19,138 nt of DNA from Lentimicrobiaceae bacterium. Its GTDB lineage: Bacteria; Bacteroidota; Bacteroidia; Bacteroidales; SKPS01. Below, piece after piece: positions 14,789 through 19,138 of this stretch. Every line of letters begins with the position of its first letter. Within the stretch, counting starts at the first letter, position 1. Location: NCBI GenBank assembly GCA_007119395.1, contig SKPS01000287.1:1-19138 (forward strand), in the 5' to 3' direction. A program made the position numbers and the translations under genes. The notes beneath the pieces are model-generated. The model saw nothing but the letters and a program-made list of their open reading frames with translations. It was not told where the DNA came from and made no database searches.

Positions 14789-15658
14789 ATGCGCATCGAG
14801 ATAGACAGCAGATCAGGTTTTTGTTTTGGTGTGGTACATGCCATCAGGGCGGCAGAAGAGGCGTTGAAGGCTGGCAGGCCTCTTTATTGTCTGGGCGATA
14901 TAGTGCACAACACCATGGAGGTAAACCGTCTGAAAAAGATGGGTTTGCAGATCATTGATCACGAAACGTACCAAACGAAAAGCGATTGCAGTGTGTTGAT
15001 CCGGGCCCACGGAGAGCCCCCGGAAACATATCAATATGCAGATGAGAACAACATCAATTTGATCGATGCCACTTGTCCGATTGTTCTACGCTTGCAGCAG
15101 CGTGTCGGTTTGGCGTGTGAAGAGATGAAGCAAGTTGGAGGGCAGGTTATAATCTTTGGCAAGCAGGGGCACGCCGAGGTGGTAGGGCTGAAAGGACAGT
15201 GTCCGGAGCAGGTGATTGTGGTGAGTGGAGAGGACGAGCTCAACAAAATCGACTTCAGCAAGCCGGTTCGTATGTTTGCACAAACAACGCAGGACATTGG
15301 CGAGTACAAAACCCTTCAGGATGAGATTCTGACAAGAATGAAACCGTACAGCTTAACGCCGGGTAGGTTCAAAGCCACCGACTCCATCTGCCGGCAGGTC
15401 TCAAAGCGTGCTCCCGAACTCGCCACTTTTGCCCGGGCACACGATGTGGTGATCTTCGCCAGTGACCCCAAAAGCTCCAACGGGAAATACCTCTATGGGG
15501 TGTGTAAGCAAGCCAATCCCAACACCCATTTTGTTGGCAGCATCGACGAAGTCAATACGGCGTGGGTGCAAAACATCCAATCGGTTGGCATCTGTGGTGC
15601 CACCTCAACACCACTGTGGATGATGGAGGGGATCAGAGAGAAACTGCTCCAAAGCTAA
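14789..15658 (+). CDS. ispH: 4-hydroxy-3-methylbut-2-enyl diphosphate reductase
   Basis: IspH is the last enzyme of the MEP isoprenoid pathway. Its [4Fe-4S] cluster reduces HMBPP to isopentenyl and dimethylallyl diphosphate. The 289-residue protein keeps the three cluster cysteines, C12 (in GFCFG), C96 (in DATCP) and C201 (in DSICRQ), and the C-terminal GICGATSTPLWMMEGI motif. Other expected blocks are GDIVHN and IRAHGEPPE. It is 3 bp downstream of miaA. The next gene is rpsA, 134 bp away with its own candidate promoter. ispH and rpsA are fused into one protein in some Clostridia, so the order here fits an old linkage. Confidence 0.95.
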   Translation: MRIEIDSRSGFCFGVVHAIRAAEEALKAGRPLYCLGDIVHNTMEVNRLKKMGLQIIDHETYQTKSDCSVLIRAHGEPPETYQYADENNINLIDATCPIVLRLQQRVGLACEEMKQVGGQVIIFGKQGHAEVVGLKGQCPEQVIVVSGEDELNKIDFSKPVRMFAQTTQDIGEYKTLQDEILTRMKPYSLTPGRFKATDSICRQVSKRAPELATFARAHDVVIFASDPKSSNGKYLYGVCKQANPNTHFVGSIDEVNTAWVQNIQSVGICGATSTPLWMMEGIREKLLQS

Positions 15659-15662
15659 ATAC

Positions 15663-15694
15663 CTTGCTTTTTAAAAAAAAACTATCGATCTTTG
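15663..15694 (+). promoter_or_regulatory. Candidate promoter of rpsA
   Basis: CTTG (15663-15666), 20 bases, then GATCTTTG (15687-15694) resembles TTTG/TAnnTTTG with one change in each box. It begins five bases past the ispH stop. Transcription would start at about 15700, inside the dyad that follows, giving a leader of about 90 nt. Confidence 0.5.
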
Positions 15695-15716
15695 CACCCC
15701 CCAAATTTGGGGAGTG
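15695..15716. promoter_or_regulatory. 22-bp dyad at the rpsA transcript start
   Basis: CCCCAAATTTGGGG (15699-15712) is a perfect 14-bp palindrome. The symmetry extends with one mismatch to CAC at 15695 and GTG at 15716, so 10 of 11 pairs match. It directly abuts the candidate -7 box, where a bound protein would block RNA polymerase. As RNA it could fold only with a tight AAUU-type loop, so a DNA operator is the simpler reading. Confidence 0.5.
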
Positions 15717-15792
15717 AATTCATCTAATTATTAAACCGTTCCAAAGGAAAAAGTGCACCAAGCAACACCTGTCGGAACACAAAAAACGATGT

Positions 15793-18519
15793 ATGTCGGA
15801 CGAATTAAAAGAGAACAAGAATGAAGAGCAGCCGTTGCCATCGCAACCGGAAGCAACGGAAGAGGGTCAAGTCAGCAATGAAGGCTCGGAGCTAACCAAA
15901 GAGCCGGAAGCGGAAAACACGCAGGCTCAACAGGAAGAGACCCCTGCAGAAGAGCTGGCTGAGACAACCGGTGAAACCACGGCAGAGCCCGCACAAGAAG
16001 AGGTTGCAGCAGAAGAGACCAAAGAAGAGGTTGCAGCAGAAGAGACCAAAGAAGAGGTTGCAGCAGAAGAGACCAAAGAAGAGGTTGTAGCAGAAGAGAC
16101 CAAGGAAGAGGTTGTAGCGGAAGAGACCAAGGAAGAGGTTGTAGCGGAAGAGACCAAGGAAGAGGTTGTAGCGGAAGAGACCCCTGAGGTGGTAACAGGA
16201 GAAGCTGACGCCACTGACAGCAGCACTCCGGCTCCTCAGCAGGAAAAGCCAGCATTGCTTGAGCCGGGTGATTTCGACTGGGATGCCGTTGACAAAAAAC
16301 AGGATATTTATGATGAGCAGGAGCGCAACCAGTTGGAGGATCTCTACAGCAATACACTGAAATCGATCAATGAGCAGCAGGTGATAGATGGCACCGTAGT
16401 GGCCAAGAACAACCGCGAAGTGGTTGTAAACATTGGTTACAAATCGGATGGTGTAATCAGTTTGGCTGAATTGCGTTACCGTGAAGAGATCAATCTGGGA
16501 GACACCATTGAAGTGTATGTTGAAAACCAGGAAGACCCAACCGGACAGCTCGTATTATCACATAAAAAGGCCAGGGTACTCCGTTCCTGGGAGCGTATCA
16601 ACCAGGCCATGGATCAGGATGAGATCATCAATGGTTTTGTGAAGTGCAGAACAAAGGGTGGTTTGATCGTTGACGTATTTGGCATTGAGGCCTTCCTTCC
16701 CGGTTCACAAATTGATGTGAAGCCGATTCGTGATTACGATATCTATGTGGGCAAGACCATGGAGTTTAAAGTGGTGAAGATCAACCACGAATATAAAAAC
16801 GTGGTGGTGTCGCACAAAGCACTTATCCAGGATGAGCTTGAGAAGCAGAAAGCAGAAATTATCTCTAAGCTGGAGAAAGGTCAGATCCTTGAAGGTACCG
16901 TTAAGAACATCACCTCCTATGGTGTATTTATTGACCTGGGTGGCGTCGACGGCCTGATCCATATCACCGACCTGAGTTGGGGAAGGATCAATCATCCGGA
17001 GGAGATTGTACAGCTTGACGAGAAGATCAAGGTGGTTATCCTTGACTTCGACGACAACAAGAAGCGTATTGCACTGGGTCTGAAGCAGCTTACTCCTCAC
17101 CCATGGAACAGTCTGAGCGAAGACCTGAAAGTGGGCGATAAAGTGAAAGGGAAAGTGGTTGTGATTGCAGATTACGGTGCATTTGTTGAAATCGCACCGG
17201 GCGTAGAAGGGCTGGTACACGTTTCTGAAATGTCGTGGTCACAGCACTTACGCACTGCACATGACTTCCTGAAAGTGGGCGATGAGATTGAAGCTGTGAT
17301 TCTTACGCTCGACAGGGAAGACAGAAAAATGTCATTGGGTATCAAGCAACTGATCCCGGATCCCTGGGCAGATATCGCTACCAAATACCCCATCAACTCA
17401 AGGCACCACGCCATCGTGAGAAACTTCACCAACTTCGGTATTTTTGTTGAATTGGAAGAGGGCGTTGATGGACTGATTCATATCTCGGATCTTTCATGGC
17501 AGAAGAAAATCAAGCACCCGGCAGAATTCACCAAGATTGGTGAAACCCTGGAAGTGGTTGTGCTTGAAGTGGATGGTGATAACCGTCGCCTGAGCCTCGG
17601 TCATAAGCAACTGGAAGAGAATCCATGGGATGTGTTTGAAACCGTTTTTACGGTAGATTCAATACACAAAGGTACTGTGATGAGTTCGATGGACAAAGGT
17701 GCGATCGTTACCCTGCCTTATGGTGTTGAAGGGTTTGCACCACTTCGTCACCTGCACAAAGAGGACAATACCCTGGCAAGGGTGGATGAAACACTCGATT
17801 TTAAAGTGATCGAATTCTCAAAAGAGAACAAGAAGATCATCGTTTCCCACACCAAGACTTTCCAGGACAAGATGTACAAGAAGAAAGAGGCAGAGAAAGC
17901 TGAGGAGCAACGCAAAGAGCAGACTGCATCCAAGGCCGTAAAGAAGCTGAAAGACAACCTTGAGCGCACTACATTGGGTGATCTGAGCGTGCTGGCAGAC
18001 TTGAAGGAGGAGATGGTTGAAGGCGAGGTAGCAGATGCCAAGGCCAAGTTGGAAGAGATGGAGAAGAAGCAACGGGCTCGTCAGAAAACCAAGAAAGATG
18101 ACCCGGCAGCGGAAGAGACCAATGAAACACCAGAAGCCGACCAGGTTGTTGAATCAACCACCGAAGCGGAAGAGGTAAAAGCCGAAACCGAAGAGGTGAA
18201 AGCTGAAGCCGAAGAGGTGAAAACCGAAACCGAAGAGGTGAAAGCTGAAGCCGAAGAGGTGCAAGCCGAAACCGAAGAGGTGAAAGCCGAGACCGAAGAG
18301 GTGAAAGCTGAAGCCGAAGAGGTTAAAGAAGAAACCGAAGAGGTCAAAGCTGAAGCGGAGGAGGAAGCAGCCGAGGAGGAGAAAGCAAAAGCGAAGAAGA
18401 AGTCGGCAAGCAAAACCAAAAAGGAAGATACAGAAGAGAAGCCCAAAGCAACACGTGGCAGGAAGAAGAAGGAGGAGGATACTTCCGATGATGCCAGTGT
18501 AGAGGCACCGGGTGAATGA
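15793..18519 (+). CDS. rpsA: 30S ribosomal protein S1 with repeat-bearing tails
   Basis: S1 binds mRNA on the small ribosomal subunit and helps load it for initiation, which matters in Bacteroidetes, where Shine-Dalgarno pairing is little used. Six S1 (OB-fold) domains begin at about residues 196, 276, 363, 448, 535 and 622. Domains 3-5 are the most typical (GVFIDLGGVDGLIHITDLSW and relatives). The core is normal, but the protein is 908 residues, where I would expect about 600. Residues 1-165 form a very acidic tail holding seven 9-residue repeats. After a Lys/Glu-rich coiled region, residues 793-855 hold nine heptads, and the protein ends in a Lys-rich stretch (GRKKKEE) and an acidic tip. 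Both tails are probably disordered or single helices. A 134-bp leader with dyad and promoter precedes the gene. Confidence 0.95.
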   Translation: MSDELKENKNEEQPLPSQPEATEEGQVSNEGSELTKEPEAENTQAQQEETPAEELAETTGETTAEPAQEEVAAEETKEEVAAEETKEEVAAEETKEEVVAEETKEEVVAEETKEEVVAEETKEEVVAEETPEVVTGEADATDSSTPAPQQEKPALLEPGDFDWDAVDKKQDIYDEQERNQLEDLYSNTLKSINEQQVIDGTVVAKNNREVVVNIGYKSDGVISLAELRYREEINLGDTIEVYVENQEDPTGQLVLSHKKARVLRSWERINQAMDQDEIINGFVKCRTKGGLIVDVFGIEAFLPGSQIDVKPIRDYDIYVGKTMEFKVVKINHEYKNVVVSHKALIQDELEKQKAEIISKLEKGQILEGTVKNITSYGVFIDLGGVDGLIHITDLSWGRINHPEEIVQLDEKIKVVILDFDDNKKRIALGLKQLTPHPWNSLSEDLKVGDKVKGKVVVIADYGAFVEIAPGVEGLVHVSEMSWSQHLRTAHDFLKVGDEIEAVILTLDREDRKMSLGIKQLIPDPWADIATKYPINSRHHAIVRNFTNFGIFVELEEGVDGLIHISDLSWQKKIKHPAEFTKIGETLEVVVLEVDGDNRRLSLGHKQLEENPWDVFETVFTVDSIHKGTVMSSMDKGAIVTLPYGVEGFAPLRHLHKEDNTLARVDETLDFKVIEFSKENKKIIVSHTKTFQDKMYKKKEAEKAEEQRKEQTASKAVKKLKDNLERTTLGDLSVLADLKEEMVEGEVADAKAKLEEMEKKQRARQKTKKDDPAAEETNETPEADQVVESTTEAEEVKAETEEVKAEAEEVKTETEEVKAEAEEVQAETEEVKAETEEVKAEAEEVKEETEEVKAEAEEEAAEEEKAKAKKKSASKTKKEDTEEKPKATRGRKKKEEDTSDDASVEAPGE
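15997..16185 (+). repeat. 27-bp tandem repeat in rpsA, seven copies
   Basis: Each unit encodes EEVAAEETK or EEVVAEETK. Units 1-3 are identical at the DNA level, unit 4 differs by two bases, units 5 and 6 are identical to each other with one further change, and unit 7 ends in CCT instead of AAG. The stepwise pattern and DNA-level identity indicate recent in-frame duplication, so copy number may vary between strains. Confidence 0.95.
18169..18357 (+). repeat. 21-bp heptad repeat in rpsA, nine copies
   Basis: Nine consecutive 7-residue units of the form EEVKAET or EEVKAEA, in mostly alternating order, with single changes (KTET, QAET, KEET). The heptad period with valine at one fixed place and charged residues elsewhere suits a long charged helix rather than a tight coiled coil. 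Alternation suggests duplication in 42-bp steps. Confidence 0.92.
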
Positions 18520-18543
18520 TCTGAACACTCTTTCTAATCATAC

Positions 18544-18609
18544 AGGCACTGAGTGCTGTTGGATACACTGAAGGCAATGTTCTGCCGTATCTGACTGCCC
18601 TCGGTGCCT
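18544..18609 (+). terminator. Long hairpin after rpsA
   Basis: AGGCACTGAG (18544-18553) pairs fully with CTCGGTGCCT (18600-18609), with one G-U. Inside, GATAC/GTATC (18562-18566/18587-18591) and GGCA/TGCC (18573-18576/18583-18586) nest. It lies 24 bp past the stop. No T run follows, so it may be a 3' stabilising structure or a factor-assisted terminator rather than a simple intrinsic one. Confidence 0.4.
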
Positions 18610-18644
18610 TCATTATATAGCTGTGCCTTCAAGTGAAATGATTC

Positions 18645-18682
18645 TTTCAGCGCCTTTCAGCAAAATTTCAGCGCCTTTCAGC
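18645..18682. repeat. TTTCAGC short direct repeat
   Basis: The 17-bp sequence TTTCAGCGCCTTTCAGC occurs twice (18645-18661 and 18666-18682), separated by AAAA. Each copy is itself two TTTCAGC words, so the word occurs four times at a 10-11 bp period. Confidence 0.85.
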
Positions 18683-18761
18683 GGGAAACAAAAAACTCAT
18701 CAGCAGCAGTTATAATCTGATCTGTTCGGAAAGAATGAGCAACACTCTTTTCAAAACCAAA

Positions 18762-18898
18762 AATCCGAGTAAATCTGTGTAATCTGCGGTCAAATAGCCG
18801 TTAACATCTGACTGTTAGATCTTGTAATTCGTATTTGATCTTAACGGGTTTTATTTACCACTGATTACTCTGATTTCCGCAGATTAATTCCGCAGATT
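18762..18898. repeat. Inverted pair of ATCTGCG-type repeats
   Basis: On the plus strand, AATCCGAGT, AAATCTGTGT and AATCTGCGGTCAAATA follow one another (18762-18796). On the minus strand between 18898 and 18852 the order AATCTGCGG, AATCTGCGG, AATCAGAGT, AATCAGTGGTAAATA appears. The two clusters face each other across about 55 bp. A related ATCTGCGT pair lies at 13717-13734. Confidence 0.65.
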
Positions 18899-18965
18899 TC
18901 AATTGATTCTTGAAGACTGCTGAATAGAAGGAGAAATAAGGTTTCGTATAAGAGATTTCTATCGT

Positions 18966-19138
18966 TTACTCTTCCAACAGGGAACCGAACTTTTCATAGA
19001 GGGTTTGGGGGGTGTAGGTCATCACCTCCACTTCTTGGGCATTATGGTATCGTACCAGCGGATTGTTGCCGTATTCTGAAGGGTAGAAGTAGCGCAAAAA
19101 GAGTCGGTTGGTGTCGGCTGCAATATAGGTGGTGTCTT
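18966..19138 (-). CDS. 3' end of an unrecognised gene (partial)
   Basis: The last 56 codons and stop of a minus-strand gene that continues past the window edge. The visible protein is polar and aromatic-rich (FLRYFYPSEYGNN, then YTPQTLYEKFGSLLEE) with no membrane segment in this part. I do not recognise the family. It is convergent with rpsA. Reading frame and codon use look real over this length, but a fragment this short gives limited confidence. Confidence 0.55.
   Translation of the reverse strand, partial: DTTYIAADTNRLFLRYFYPSEYGNNPLVRYHNAQEVEVMTYTPQTLYEKFGSLLEE

Larger units (their letters stand above)
18520..18965. other. 446-bp intergenic region with a hairpin and short repeats
   Basis: No gene is seen between rpsA and the partial gene on the opposite strand. 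The two genes converge. The gap holds a structured hairpin (18544-18609), a TTTCAGC direct repeat (18645-18682) and an inverted pair of ATCTGCG-rich segments (18762-18898). The remainder is AT-rich with no recognisable signal. Confidence 0.75.

Noticed and set aside
15997..16185. CRISPR-like 27-bp repeats
   Set aside because: The copies are directly adjacent, in frame and coding within rpsA.
15872..16357. Long minus-strand frame with Leu/Pro/Gln repeats
   Set aside because: It is the antisense reading of the 27-bp repeat in rpsA; low complexity keeps the frame open.
18544..18609. tRNA gene
   Set aside because: The ends pair like an acceptor stem, but there is no T-arm consensus, no proper anticodon arm, and the length is too short.
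18525..18620. Short reading frame containing SAVGYTEG, reminiscent of the MiaA C-terminal block
   Set aside because: Only about 31 codons, no start codon, and the likeness is limited to about five residues; the same bases form a hairpin, which explains them better.

Overview
The window looks like chromosomal DNA from a member of the Bacteroidetes, probably order Bacteroidales. The evidence is the set of protein families (DUF2851, a triple helix-hairpin-helix ComEA-like protein, a ZapA preceded by a small coiled-coil protein), three perfect copies of the Bacteroidetes -7 box TAnnTTTG placed correctly before genes (aspA, the coiled-coil gene, miaA), and a six-domain ribosomal protein S1. A hydF gene and an amino-acid symporter suit an anaerobic, amino-acid-fermenting lifestyle. 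Anything below order level would be a guess. I see no phage, insertion sequence or CRISPR array; most genes are housekeeping genes.

Layout. Bases 153-4293 hold three minus-strand genes: a membrane-anchored helix-hairpin-helix protein, a sodium/alanine-type symporter (AGCS family) and a DUF2851 protein. The first and third share a nearly identical 32-bp upstream element. Bases 4389-6826 run on the plus strand: a small coiled-coil protein, zapA, a clear 6S RNA closed by an intrinsic terminator, and rny (RNase Y). A strong hairpin at 6864-6897 separates rny from the convergent two-gene operon aspA-hydF (minus, 6874-9547). A divergent promoter region (about 9548-9654) then starts a tightly packed plus-strand operon, dapD, GT9 glycosyltransferase, tsaC, cca (9655-13482).

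A 352-bp gap (13483-13834) follows, made mostly of two different 8-bp tandem arrays on either side of a T17 run, and it ends with the miaA promoter. miaA and ispH are 3 bp apart. After a 134-bp leader with a sharp dyad comes rpsA, coding an unusually long S1 (908 residues) with perfect or near-perfect tandem repeats in both tails. The last gap (18520-18965) holds a structured hairpin, a TTTCAGC repeat and an inverted pair of ATCTGCG-type words. It is followed by the 3' end of an unrecognised minus-strand gene that runs off the window.

How the genes fit together. tsaC (t6A), miaA (i6A) and cca all act on tRNA; rny, 6S RNA and rpsA act on RNA turnover, RNA polymerase and translation. aspA-hydF links ammonia release from aspartate to [FeFe]-hydrogenase cofactor assembly. 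The most unusual material is non-coding: the octamer arrays, the paired 32-bp upstream elements, the palindrome before rpsA, and the expandable repeats inside rpsA itself.
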